From contig JAJFFB010000010.1 in assembly GCA_021776925.1 (NCBI GenBank), positions 1 through 64,000 on the forward strand: a stretch of DNA of 64,000 nucleotides. The letters are read 5' to 3'. Source of the stretch: Planctomycetota bacterium. GTDB taxonomy: Bacteria > Planctomycetota > UBA1135. The notes under the pieces were generated by a model that saw only the letters and a list, made by a program, of their open reading frames with translations, searched no databases and was not told where the DNA came from. A program made the position numbers and the translations under genes. Shown in pieces: positions 27,559 through 36,057 of the stretch. The first letter of the stretch is position 1, and every line of letters starts with the position of its first letter.

Positions 27559-28680
27559 CTAGCCGCGGCCGGAAATATCGTCGGGCCAGTCGGCCGGCGA
27601 CTCGGTGCGGCCGAGTGCAGCATAGCGCTGGCGCATTTCAGCCAGAGTGAAACCGCCGAGGCGCGCGCGCAGCGCCGAGGCCGCCGTCAGGCAGCACACC
27701 GCCTGGCCCACCACCGCCGCCGCCTCGACGCTGCAAACGTCGCTTCGCTCGTAGGTTGCGCGGGTGTCGCCGGAATGGGCCAGATCGACCGAAGGGGCGC
27801 CATGGCGCAGCGTCGGGATCGGTTTCATGACCGCGCGCAGGATCACGCTCTGGCCGTTGCTGAGGCCGCCCTCGACGCCCCCACAGCGGTTGCTCAGGCG
27901 CTCCAGCCCGGCCCAGCCGGACCCCTGGCGGATGCCGTCGTGGTACTCGCTGCCGGGCACGCCGGCGCCGCCGAAGCCGAGGCCGATTTCGACCCCCTTG
28001 ATCGCCGGAATCGAGGCCAGAGCCGCCAGAAAACGAGCATCGAGCCGGTCGACCGGCTGTTCCAGCCCGCCGAGGCCCGGCGGCAGGCCGTCGATCACCA
28101 CCTCGAATACCCCGCCCAGCGAGTCGCCGCGCTCGCGCGCTGCGGTGATGGCCTCGGCCCAGCACTCCGCGCCGCGGCCGTCGTCGGCCACCCCGCCGAC
28201 CTCGAGCACGCGGCCGCCAACCTCGATGTCGAACACCCCGAGGAGCTGGCGCGCGACCTCACCCAGTGCGGTGCGCGCCGCGGTCTCGCGGGCGCTGGCA
28301 CGTTCCAGCACCGCGCGCACGTCGCGGCAGCGTGAGCGCAGCACCCCGGCGAGGTCGGCGTGACCGGGGCGCGGCGCTTTCAGGTTGGGCAGCTCGTCGA
28401 TGCGGGTATCGCTATTGCCCACCGACAGCGCCAGCGGACTGCCCAGAGTGACCCCCTTCTTGAGCCCCGCCAGCACCTCGAGGTGGTCCTTTTCGAATCC
28501 GGCGCGCAGTCCGCGACCGGCGCCTTCCCAGCGCTTGCGCATGCCGCTACGCAGCGCCTCGAAGTCGAGCGGCAGACCCGCTGGCAGGCCCTCAAGCAGC
28601 GCCACCAGGCACGGCCCGTGGGACTCACCTGCGGTGCTCCAGCGCAGGCCGTCGGCGGCAGGACTCAGGGAATGGCTCAT
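27559..28680 (-). CDS. aroC: Chorismate synthase
   Basis: AroC makes chorismate from EPSP with reduced FMN, the last shared step of aromatic amino-acid synthesis, in the cytosol. The 373-residue product shows the signatures STAGESHGP (near the start), RPGHADL, the ERASARETAARTALGEVARQLL block, SNGQ and the basic C-terminal region. Length matches the family. The frame is open far upstream, but the ATG at 28680 gives the family start. CAGAAT lies exactly 6 nt before that ATG and may be a -10 box for a leaderless mRNA. A response-regulator gene lies 32 nt upstream. Confidence 0.97.
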   Translation of the reverse strand: MSHSLSPAADGLRWSTAGESHGPCLVALLEGLPAGLPLDFEALRSGMRKRWEGAGRGLRAGFEKDHLEVLAGLKKGVTLGSPLALSVGNSDTRIDELPNLKAPRPGHADLAGVLRSRCRDVRAVLERASARETAARTALGEVARQLLGVFDIEVGGRVLEVGGVADDGRGAECWAEAITAARERGDSLGGVFEVVIDGLPPGLGGLEQPVDRLDARFLAALASIPAIKGVEIGLGFGGAGVPGSEYHDGIRQGSGWAGLERLSNRCGGVEGGLSNGQSVILRAVMKPIPTLRHGAPSVDLAHSGDTRATYERSDVCSVEAAAVVGQAVCCLTAASALRARLGGFTLAEMRQRYAALGRTESPADWPDDISGRG

Positions 28681-28712
28681 CAGAGGATTCTGGAAGGGAA
28701 AGGGCGCACGCC

Positions 28713-29090
28713 TCAGCCGGCACCCAATTGCTTGAGGCGCTCCACCAGCTGGTCGACCGCGAAAGGTTTGGCCAGGACCCCGGCGAAACCGGGGCAGGCG
28801 TGCAGAGCATCGAGGGCCGGATCGTCGGGGGTGCCGGTCAACATCAGGAAGGGGCGTAACAGGCCGAGGCCCTGCCAGCGCTGCACCAGGGTGACGCCCG
28901 AGTGGCCGCCGCCGAGGTTCAGGTCGAGCAGCATCTGGTCGGCGTGGCCTGCGCGCAGGTGCTGCTCGGCCTCTTCGGCGGTGGCCGCCGCCAGCGGTTG
29001 CAAACCCCCCTGGCGCAAAGCCAGCACCAGCATTTCGCGCATCGCGCGATCGTTGTCGAGGATCAGGACTTGGCTCATCGCCGGCGGCAT
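28713..29090 (-). CDS. Single-domain response regulator (CheY-like receiver)
   Basis: The 125-residue product is a lone receiver domain: acidic pair DND (about 11-13), phospho-acceptor Asp in LLDLNLG, Thr in MLTGTP and the conserved Lys in LAKPF. No output domain follows, so it probably acts by protein contact, like CheY or Spo0F. The ATG at 29090 shares its A with the mutS2 stop (TGATG), implying translational coupling. An internal ATG five residues on (MSQVLILDND) is an alternative start. No histidine kinase is nearby, so its partner is unknown. Confidence 0.88.
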   Translation of the reverse strand: MPPAMSQVLILDNDRAMREMLVLALRQGGLQPLAAATAEEAEQHLRAGHADQMLLDLNLGGGHSGVTLVQRWQGLGLLRPFLMLTGTPDDPALDALHACPGFAGVLAKPFAVDQLVERLKQLGAG

Positions 29091-31249
29091 CACGGGTCGT
29101 CCCCAGGCGGGGGCTCGACCCAGGTGATTTCACGCCACGGCAGCTCGATGGACAAGTTGCCGCCACGCAGCTTCAGAGTCTGACGCTGGCGCAGGATCTT
29201 TTCCACTCGCAGGCGGTCGCGCAGCCGCGGCACGTAGACCACGTCGCCCTTCTTCAGCCCTTTGAGGAAGTCCTCCCAGCGCCGCCCGAGCTCGCTGGCC
29301 TCGATCTGCTGTTGCAGATCGGCGAGAAAGGCGCGCAGACGGTCCTGTTCCGCCCGCGCCAGGCCCGCAGCCAGGCTGGCGGCGTGCTCGTGGATGCGGC
29401 CGAGGAGGCCGCGGCGCAGCTGCAGGAAGGCCTCCTCGGCTTCGTTCTCGCGCAGCGTGGCGCGGTGGCGCGACAACTCCTCGTCCTCCTCGACCCGTCG
29501 GCGGCTCTGCCGCGCCTGTTGTTCGTGGGCCTCGGCGCGCTCGCGCAGCACCTCGGCGTCGCGGCGCACCCGGCCGACGTGCACCAGCAGGTCCTCGGCG
29601 CCGTCGCCGCGCCGCGCCAGCGCACGCGCGCGGTCGAGCAGCCCGTCGGGCAGCGGGAAGTGCTCGGCGACCTCGATCGCGTGGGATGCGCCGGGCACCC
29701 CCACCATCAGGCGGAAGCTGGGTGCAAGGGTGGCGGGATCGAATTCCATCGACGCGTTCTCGGCGCGGCCGACGTCGAGCGAGAACAGCTTCAACTGGCC
29801 GAGGTGGGTATTGGCGATGGTCAGCGCGCCCCGCGCGAGGAGGTGTTCGAGCACCGCCTGGCCGATCGCCGCGCCCTCTTCCGGGTCGGTGCCGGTGCCG
29901 AGTTCATCGAGCAGCACCAGGGTGCCGGGCTGCACCGCCGCCAGGATCTGGACGATGCGCTGCAGGTGGCCGCTGAAGGTGGACAGGCTGCTTTCCAGCG
30001 ACTGCTGGTCGCCGATGTCGGCCATCAGACCGCTCAATAGCGGCAGCTGCGATCCCTCGCCGGCGCTCACCGGCAGACCGCAACAGGCCAGCGCGGCGAG
30101 CAGCCCGACGGTTTTCAGGACCACGGTCTTGCCGCCGGTGTTGGGCCCGGTGACCACCAGCAGGTCGTAGTCCTCGCCCAGCGCCAGGCTCAGGCTTTCG
30201 GTCGCCGCAGCGCCGAGCTGACGCAGCAGCAGCGGGTGGCGTGCCGCGCGCAGCTTGAGGCGGCCGTGCAGCAGTTCCGGGTAGACCGCGTCGGTCTCGG
30301 CGGCCCAGCGGGCGCAGGCGAAGGCCAGATCGGCGTGGGCCAGCAGCCGCTCGCCGAGAATCAGGTCGTGGCGCTGGTCGAGCACCGCGCGGGTCAGTGC
30401 GGTCAGCACCTCTTCCTCGAGGCGCCGCTCGAGGGCGCGCGCCTCGCTGATCTGGTTGGAGAGCTCGAGGATTTCGCCGGGTTCGATGAACAGCGTGTCG
30501 CCGCTGTGCGAACGATCGTGCACCACGCCGCGCGCGCGGCCGGCCTCGGTGGCCTTGACCGCGAGCAGCAGGCGGTCGCCACGCTGTACCGGCAGGCGCT
30601 GGCGCAGGGCCCCGCGACGGTGCAGCTGCACCGCAAGTTCCTCGATGCGGCGTGCGCGGCGCTCGCTGACCCGGCGCACGGTCTTGCGCACCCCGCCGAG
30701 CTGCGCATGCGCCTGGTCGAGGATCTCCCCGCGGCGACCGAGGCTGGCGCGCAGCTGCTCGCGTAGCGCGCGGCAGTCGGGTGCGGCCAGCAGCGCGCGC
30801 GCCAGTTCTGGCCACTGCGGATGCGCCGCCGCCCATCCGGCCAGCAGGCGCACCAGGTCGAGGTGGTCGGCCAGCGCCAGCAGTTCCTCGCCCTCGAGCA
30901 GGCGCTTGGCGGCCCAGGCGGCGAGATCCTCGACGTCGGCGCTGCCGGCGAAGCCGGGCATTTCTTCGGCGCGCAGCGCATTGAGAGCCTCCTGGCCGCG
31001 GCGGCGGCGCTGCTCGCGCGCTTCCGGGTCCATGTGCGGCGTGGCCTCCAGCAGGCGGCGGCGGCCGCGCGGGGTCGAAGCCTTGTGCGCCATCCATCCC
31101 AGGACCTCGAGCAGGTCCAGCGCCTCGAGCGCGTCCGCCGGGAAACTGGGCGGCAGATCGCTGTCAGCGCTGGCGTCGGCCTTCGACGGCGGATCGCCCG
31201 GCGGTTCCGCCGTGGGTTCGGGCGGCGGCGCGGAAGAGGAACGGGACAT
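29090..31249 (-). CDS. MutS2-family ATPase lacking the Smr domain
   Basis: A 719-residue MutS-family protein with no mismatch-recognition domain: core/clamp helices, Walker A GPNTGGKT, the signature segment with SGLMADIGDQQSLESSLSTFS, Walker B LVLLDELGTGTDPEEG and HLGQLKLF. A long charged coiled-coil region follows, then KKGDVVYVPRLRDRLRVEK. In the MutS2 family a C-terminal Smr endonuclease domain normally follows; here the protein ends soon after, so it is absent. MutS2 is linked to suppression of recombination or to rescue of collided ribosomes. The ATG at 31249 is preferred because the farther start at 31309 overlaps the divergent gene. Confidence 0.9.
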   Translation of the reverse strand: MSRSSSAPPPEPTAEPPGDPPSKADASADSDLPPSFPADALEALDLLEVLGWMAHKASTPRGRRRLLEATPHMDPEAREQRRRRGQEALNALRAEEMPGFAGSADVEDLAAWAAKRLLEGEELLALADHLDLVRLLAGWAAAHPQWPELARALLAAPDCRALREQLRASLGRRGEILDQAHAQLGGVRKTVRRVSERRARRIEELAVQLHRRGALRQRLPVQRGDRLLLAVKATEAGRARGVVHDRSHSGDTLFIEPGEILELSNQISEARALERRLEEEVLTALTRAVLDQRHDLILGERLLAHADLAFACARWAAETDAVYPELLHGRLKLRAARHPLLLRQLGAAATESLSLALGEDYDLLVVTGPNTGGKTVVLKTVGLLAALACCGLPVSAGEGSQLPLLSGLMADIGDQQSLESSLSTFSGHLQRIVQILAAVQPGTLVLLDELGTGTDPEEGAAIGQAVLEHLLARGALTIANTHLGQLKLFSLDVGRAENASMEFDPATLAPSFRLMVGVPGASHAIEVAEHFPLPDGLLDRARALARRGDGAEDLLVHVGRVRRDAEVLRERAEAHEQQARQSRRRVEEDEELSRHRATLRENEAEEAFLQLRRGLLGRIHEHAASLAAGLARAEQDRLRAFLADLQQQIEASELGRRWEDFLKGLKKGDVVYVPRLRDRLRVEKILRQRQTLKLRGGNLSIELPWREITWVEPPPGDDP

Positions 31250-31299
31250 GAGGACGCGACTGGGAATCCGACGCTGCGGCAGCCTAGAATCTCCTCTCC

Positions 31300-32715
31300 A
31301 TGGACGCATCCCTGAAAAGCAGGATCCGCCCCTCCGAGGTGCTGGACGACATCATCCAGGGCATCGGCGGAACCCCGCTGGTGCGCCTGCCGCGCGCTTT
31401 CGACCCGACGGTGGATTGCGCGGTCCTGCTCAAGATCGAGGCGCTGAATCCGACCGGGTGCGTCAAGTCGCGCATCGCCGCCCTGATGGTCGAACGCGCC
31501 GAGGCCAGCGGTGAATTGCGCCCCGGCAGCACCATCATCGAATGCACCTCGGGCAACACCGGCGTCGGCCTGTGCCTGGTCGCAGCGGTCAAGGGCTACC
31601 GCGCGATCATGGTCATGCCCGACAAGATGAGCCAGGAAAAGGTCGACATGCTCAAGGCGTATGGCGCCGAGGTGGTGCTGACGCCGTCCGACCTCGGCCC
31701 CGAGCATCCGCAGCACTATTTGAATGTGGCCGAGCGCCTGACCGCGTCGACGCCGGGCGCCTGGCACTCGAACCAGTTCTGCAATCCGGCCAATCCCGAC
31801 GCCCACTTCCACACCACCGGCCCCGAGATCTGGCAGGCCTGCGACGGCCGCGTCGATCTCTTTGTCGGCGGGTGCGGAACCGGCGGCACGGTGCACGGCA
31901 CGGCGCGTTTCCTCAAACAGCAGGATCCCGCGGTTCGGATTCTTGCGGTCGACCCGCCTGGATCGGTCTACGCCCACTATTGGGCCACCGGCGAGCTGCC
32001 GCCGACCGGCAGCTACGCGGTCGAGGGGGTTGGCGACGACATGATTCCGGATACCTGGAACCGTGAGCTGATCGACGCCTACGAAGTGGTCGAGGACCGC
32101 GACTCCTTCGCCATGACGCGGCGCCTGGCCGCCGAGGCCGGCCTCTTCGTCGGCGGTTCTTCGGGTATGGCGCTGTGCGCCGCTCTGCGCCACGCGCGCC
32201 AGCTGCCGGAGAGCGCTCGCGTGGTGGTGCTGCTGCCCGACTCGGGCAACCGTTACCTGTCCAAGGTCTACTCTGACGACTGGCTCGCCGATGGCGGCTT
32301 CACCGACGGCAGCCCGCGCGCCACTGCCACCATCGCCGCTCTGGCGCGCACCCGCGCGCGCGCCGTGGTCGGCGTCGACGAGGATCTTGCGATCGCGCAC
32401 AAGCACCGCAGCGAACGCAACGTGCATCCGCTGCCGGTGGTCGTCGGCGACTGTTTCGATCCCGCGGCCGAGGTCGTTGGCATCCTCGACGAGGAGCGCC
32501 TGCGCCGGCATCTGGTCGAAGGCACCGATCTTGCTGGTATGCGCGTCGGCAAGTGCATGGCGCCACCGCCGCCGGTGCTGGGTCCGGAACAGCCGTGGCA
32601 GGACCTCAGCGACGCGCTCGACGAGTATCCTGCGGTGCTGCTGCGTGACGCCACCGGCCTGGTCGGCTTCACCCGCGCCGACCTGCTGCGCAGCCTCCCC
32701 CGCCTGCGCCCCTGA
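31300..32715 (+). CDS. Cystathionine beta-synthase (PLP domain plus CBS domain)
   Basis: It joins serine and homocysteine into cystathionine, the first step of reverse transsulfuration, using pyridoxal phosphate. The 471-residue product has the PLP Lys in NPTGCVKSRIA (K56), phosphate-binding CTSGNTG (82-88), the GGCGTGGTVHG loop and PDSGNRYLSKVYSDDW. A C-terminal region (about 345-471) fits a CBS-domain pair. The PLP motif differs from the more usual NPGGSVKDRIA. TAGAAT ends 9 nt before the ATG. It forms a likely operon with the gamma-lyase/synthase downstream. A cysteine synthase is the alternative, but the CBS region and neighbour argue against it. Confidence 0.9.
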   Translation: MDASLKSRIRPSEVLDDIIQGIGGTPLVRLPRAFDPTVDCAVLLKIEALNPTGCVKSRIAALMVERAEASGELRPGSTIIECTSGNTGVGLCLVAAVKGYRAIMVMPDKMSQEKVDMLKAYGAEVVLTPSDLGPEHPQHYLNVAERLTASTPGAWHSNQFCNPANPDAHFHTTGPEIWQACDGRVDLFVGGCGTGGTVHGTARFLKQQDPAVRILAVDPPGSVYAHYWATGELPPTGSYAVEGVGDDMIPDTWNRELIDAYEVVEDRDSFAMTRRLAAEAGLFVGGSSGMALCAALRHARQLPESARVVVLLPDSGNRYLSKVYSDDWLADGGFTDGSPRATATIAALARTRARAVVGVDEDLAIAHKHRSERNVHPLPVVVGDCFDPAAEVVGILDEERLRRHLVEGTDLAGMRVGKCMAPPPPVLGPEQPWQDLSDALDEYPAVLLRDATGLVGFTRADLLRSLPRLRP

Positions 32716-32774
32716 ACGCCGCGGATCTGATCGAGCGACGACCGCCCCCCAAGGCCTGAACCCCTGAAGACAAA

Positions 32775-33929
32775 ATGAAGCATCCCCATGGACCCGGTAC
32801 GCGCGCGGTGCACGCCGGCTGGCAGCCCGAGGAAAAGACCGGCGCGGTCATGCCGCCGATCTACATGACCAGCACCTACGTGCAGGACGCGCCCGGACAA
32901 CCACGCGAGGGCTTCGAGTACAGCCGCACGCAGAACATCACCCGCTTCGCGCTGCAGGACGCGCTGGCCGACTTGGAAGGTGGCGCCTGCGCCTTCACCA
33001 TGACCTCGGGCATGGCCGCGATCCACACCCTGCTGCTGACCCTGAAGCCGGGCGACCGGGTGGTCGCGGGTTGCGATCTTTATGGCGGAACGCATCGGCT
33101 TTTCACCCGCATCGAGGCGCGTTTTGGGCTGCAATTCGATTTCATCGACACCGCCGATGAAGCGGCGTTGGCAGCACTTCCGGCCGACACCCGTCTGCTC
33201 TATCTGGAAACGCCGAGCAATCCGCTGCTGTCGATCACGCCGTTGGAACAGGCGATTGCAGCCGCCGCGCGGGTCGGGGCCGAGGTCGCGGTCGACAACA
33301 CCTTCGCCACGCCGATGCTGCAGCAGCCGCTGCGCCTCGGGGCCGATTACGTGATCCACTCGACCACCAAATACGTCTCCGGCCACAGCGACGTCGTTGG
33401 CGGTGCGCTGGTCGCGCGCGACGAAGCACGCAAGGAGGACCTGTGGTTCCACCAGAACTCGGCCGGCACGGTCAACTCCCCCTTCGACGCCTTCCTCACC
33501 CTGCGCGGCCTGCGCACGCTGCATCTGCGCATGCAGCGTCATTGCGAGAACGCGCGTCTGCTCGCCGATTTCCTCACCGCGCACGACAAGGTCGAACGGG
33601 TGATCTTCCCCGGCCTGCCCAGCCACCCCGGTCACGCCATCGCGCGCGAGCAGATGAGCGACTTCGGCGGCATGGTGTGTTTCGAGTTGCCCGGCGGCGT
33701 CCCACAAGCCACCGCGTTGGTGCAGGCGACCGAGCTCTTCGCCCTGGCCGAATCGCTCGGCGGCGTCGAATCGCTGATCGAACTGCCGGTGCCGATGACC
33801 CACGCCTCGGTGCCGGCCGAACACCGCCGCGCCATCGGCATCAACGACGGCCTGGTACGCCTGTCGGTCGGCGTCGAAGACGGCGAAGACCTGCGCCGCG
33901 ACCTCGAGTCCGCCCTGGCGTCGGTCTGA
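32775..33929 (+). CDS. Cystathionine gamma-lyase / gamma-synthase (Cys/Met PLP enzyme)
   Basis: A 384-residue enzyme of the Cys/Met-metabolism PLP family. It shows YSRTQNITRFALQ (49-61), the active-site Lys in HSTTKYVSGHSDVVGG (K199) and SLGGVESLIELPVPMTHASVP near the end, a region that in cystathionine gamma-lyases bears the specificity Glu. Paired 59 nt after cystathionine beta-synthase, it most likely cleaves cystathionine to cysteine, completing reverse transsulfuration. Gamma-synthase activity cannot be excluded by sequence alone. No promoter is visible between the two genes. Confidence 0.9.
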   Translation: MKHPHGPGTRAVHAGWQPEEKTGAVMPPIYMTSTYVQDAPGQPREGFEYSRTQNITRFALQDALADLEGGACAFTMTSGMAAIHTLLLTLKPGDRVVAGCDLYGGTHRLFTRIEARFGLQFDFIDTADEAALAALPADTRLLYLETPSNPLLSITPLEQAIAAAARVGAEVAVDNTFATPMLQQPLRLGADYVIHSTTKYVSGHSDVVGGALVARDEARKEDLWFHQNSAGTVNSPFDAFLTLRGLRTLHLRMQRHCENARLLADFLTAHDKVERVIFPGLPSHPGHAIAREQMSDFGGMVCFELPGGVPQATALVQATELFALAESLGGVESLIELPVPMTHASVPAEHRRAIGINDGLVRLSVGVEDGEDLRRDLESALASV

Positions 33930-33996
33930 TCCAATCGGAAATGGTTTTAGTCTGATCCGACGCGCGGGCCTTCTTGCCTGAATCAAAATCGCCGGC

Positions 33997-34458
33997 TCAG
34001 TCTGGCGTCGGGTGGCGCGCCCAGCGTCGATCCAGTTGATCGAGAAGGAAATGTTGGCCCACCAATAGTACGGAGGCCAAGGCCCACCATCCGAGCGCCT
34101 CCATGAGGGCCTTCATGCAATGGTAGCCGGCGCCCAAGGCCCAGAAATTGAGGTCCCAGAACCGAACCAGGCCCAGCAGCGCACCCACCGTGCACCAACT
34201 CCAGGCGATCACTGGGACCGAAATCGGAACCAGCAACAACAGCGTCCACGGCCTCAGGCGAGCGAAGCGCCGCCCATAGCAAAACAGCCCCATGCTGACC
34301 AGCCCGCCAGCCAGGCAACCCTGAACGATTTCGAATCCGTCCAGGATCCCTGCCAGCGGCGAGCAGGCAATGAGGCCCCCAGCCCACAAAACCCCGAGCA
34401 CAGCGGCAACCGCATCGATCATCCTGGATCTGAGGCGACCTTCCGGGCTCCTATTCAC
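33997..34458 (-). CDS. Hypothetical small integral membrane protein
   Basis: I do not recognise this gene. From the GTG at 34458 the product is 153 residues with about four hydrophobic segments (roughly 16-36, 43-58, 72-97 and 118-136), so it is probably a polytopic inner-membrane protein. An ATG 12 codons in is an alternative start. The opposite strand is also open here but gives a Gln/Pro/Arg-rich low-complexity product. It converges with the gamma-lyase gene and is divergent from abiEi. Whether it belongs functionally with the AbiE pair is unknown. Confidence 0.6.
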   Translation of the reverse strand: MNRSPEGRLRSRMIDAVAAVLGVLWAGGLIACSPLAGILDGFEIVQGCLAGGLVSMGLFCYGRRFARLRPWTLLLLVPISVPVIAWSWCTVGALLGLVRFWDLNFWALGAGYHCMKALMEALGWWALASVLLVGQHFLLDQLDRRWARHPTPD

Positions 34459-34555
34459 GGCGACCAGGGTACTCCCGGTGCAAGCGAGTCATTTCCAGAG
34501 CGGAGTGGTTCCAATCTCGTGCAGCTAGGCTCACCTCAACAGAAACGATTTTTAA

Positions 34556-34584
34556 TTGCAGGAAAAACCACTGTATTGTATTAT
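34556..34584 (+). promoter_or_regulatory. Promoter of the AbiE toxin-antitoxin pair in an AT-rich patch
   Basis: TTGCAG (34556-34561) and TATTAT (34579-34584) are 17 nt apart. The ATG of abiEi is at 34595, so transcription would start about 4 nt before it. The patch 34541-34600 is strikingly AT-rich against its surroundings and contains the direct repeat TGTAT-TGTAT. AbiEi antitoxins repress their own promoter in other systems; the same is inferred here. Confidence 0.65.
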
Positions 34585-34594
34585 TTCAAGCATT

Positions 34595-35194
34595 ATGAAA
34601 ACCCTACAGGACCTCCGGCTCCTGAGCGGGCTCAGCCTGGCTCAGGGTGGGGTTTTTAGCACCGCAGACCTGAGAACCGCCCTCGCCGACCCGCATCCAG
34701 CTGCCTTTGGCCGCAGGGTACGCTACCTCATCGAGCAGGAGGTGTTGTTCCGCTTTACCCGCGGCTTTTACGTTTTGGCGGATTTCGAACTGCCGGTCCT
34801 TAGCCAGCGCATCGCCCGCGACGCGGTGATCAGCCTGGAGTCGGTCCTGGCCGCGGACCTGGTCATCGGCACCGACCCCAAACGGCGCCTGGTGGCGACC
34901 CGAAGTGGGCGGCCCGGCCTCTATTCCGGCTTGGGTTACGAGATCGAACATCTCAGCCTTGCCCCGCACTTGTCCTTCGGCTTCAGGATTGTGGACGGCA
35001 TCCGCTACGCGGAGCGGGAAAAAGCCGTACTCGACGTTCTCTATTTCCACTTACGTGGAAGGCGCGCGGCCTTCGACCTCTATTCCGACCTCAATCTGCA
35101 CAAACTGGATTTGGACCGCGCCCACGCTTTCCTGCAACGTTACCGCAACCCCAAGTTCGTCACCTTTGCCGAGCGAGTCCTCGGCCTGTCATGA
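34595..35194 (+). CDS. AbiEi-type antitoxin / transcriptional repressor
   Basis: The 199-residue product has an N-terminal winged-helix region (VFSTADLRTAL then VRYLIEQEVLFRFTRGFYVLADFE, about 15-65) and a C-terminal domain typical of type IV AbiEi antitoxins (REKAVLDVLYFHLRGRR, then LDLDRAHAFLQRY). Such proteins neutralise AbiEii and repress their own operon. The stop overlaps the next ATG by 4 nt (ATGA). I chose the ATG at 34595 since it fits the promoter and the domain start; a frame extension to 34556 is open but lies in the promoter. Family assignment rests on context plus pattern. Confidence 0.82.
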   Translation: MKTLQDLRLLSGLSLAQGGVFSTADLRTALADPHPAAFGRRVRYLIEQEVLFRFTRGFYVLADFELPVLSQRIARDAVISLESVLAADLVIGTDPKRRLVATRSGRPGLYSGLGYEIEHLSLAPHLSFGFRIVDGIRYAEREKAVLDVLYFHLRGRRAAFDLYSDLNLHKLDLDRAHAFLQRYRNPKFVTFAERVLGLS

Positions 35195-35943
35195 CCGATC
35201 CGATTCCAAGGCCCGCCACGACCGAAGCCGTTTTCCTCTGGATCATGCACCGCTTCGCCGAGGTCTTTAGCGACCACGCAATCCTCAAGGGCGGCATGGC
35301 GATGCGCCTGATGGACAGTCCGCGATCGACCACGGACATCGATTATGTTTTTGTCCCATACGCCTCCAAAAAGGACATCCAAAACAAGATCGGACAAGTC
35401 CTCGCCGAGATCGAAGGCGCCGACGTACGCCTGGAACTGCACTCCAAGAAGCTGCGCGCCGAGATCACGATCGATCAGGCGGCGATTCAATTGGAAGCCA
35501 ATGTGGCCCAGGTGTGTAACGGGATACCCATGTCGACCGGTGGCTTTGCCCGCAGTCTCGGCCAGCCACCCCGAATCGTACGCATCATGAGTCTGGACTG
35601 GGCCCTTGCCCACAAACTCGCGGCCTGGAACGAACGGCGCCTGCTGCGTGACCTCTACGATTGCTACTTCTATTCCGCTCGCCTTGGTGAAACGCCGGCC
35701 GACGAAGTGCTCGATTCCCGCCTGGCCCGAGTGGAGTCCAGGATTCCTCGACTCGCGCGACTCAAATGCATGAGCCGGACCGAACTCGCAACCGAACTTC
35801 GTGCCGAGGCCAGCGCGCTCACTCAAGAACGTTTGCACACCGAATTGGGCGCTTTGCTTCCTGCGGAGGAGCTTGCCGGCTTGGCGGCGCGGATCAAGGC
35901 TGCGGTAGTCAGGATCGCAGAGAGACTGGAATCAGGTCTTTGA
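35191..35943 (+). CDS. AbiEii-type nucleotidyltransferase toxin (DUF1814)
   Basis: A 250-residue nucleotidyltransferase-like protein. The catalytic GG...DxD pattern is clear: LKGGMAMRLMDSPRSTTDIDYVF (32-54, GG at 34-35, DID at 49-51). The second family block is DWALAHKLAAWNERRLLRDLYDCYFYSA (about 137-164). AbiEii toxins cause reversible growth arrest, and related MenT toxins add nucleotides to tRNA acceptor stems. AbiE systems act as phage abortive-infection modules in other bacteria. The 4-nt overlap with the antitoxin gene confirms the pair. Whether it is active as phage defence here is inference. Confidence 0.85.
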   Translation: MTDPIPRPATTEAVFLWIMHRFAEVFSDHAILKGGMAMRLMDSPRSTTDIDYVFVPYASKKDIQNKIGQVLAEIEGADVRLELHSKKLRAEITIDQAAIQLEANVAQVCNGIPMSTGGFARSLGQPPRIVRIMSLDWALAHKLAAWNERRLLRDLYDCYFYSARLGETPADEVLDSRLARVESRIPRLARLKCMSRTELATELRAEASALTQERLHTELGALLPAEELAGLAARIKAAVVRIAERLESGL

Positions 35944-36057
35944 CGCCAGAATATGCGGAGTTGGTCGCGCAGGGGCGGAATGACTTTGTCCACATCTGTT
36001 AGCAACCGCTCAGCCTTGCCAGGCTGGCAACGCGGAAGCCAGAGGAATCGGTTGGAT

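Noticed and set aside
30403-32511. A 702-codon minus-strand frame overlapping mutS2 and cystathionine beta-synthase
   Set aside because: Its C-terminal part is mutS2 in another frame and its N-terminal part is antisense to the beta-synthase; no domain is visible.
34120-34659. A plus-strand frame opposite the small membrane protein
   Set aside because: The product is Gln/Pro/Arg-rich low-complexity sequence, while the minus strand gives plausible membrane helices.
36011-36030. A terminator between abiEii and the DUF6807 gene (CAGCCT-TGCC-AGGCTG)
   Set aside because: The stem is only 6 bp, an alternative pairing overlaps it, and no T-tract follows. Too weak to call.
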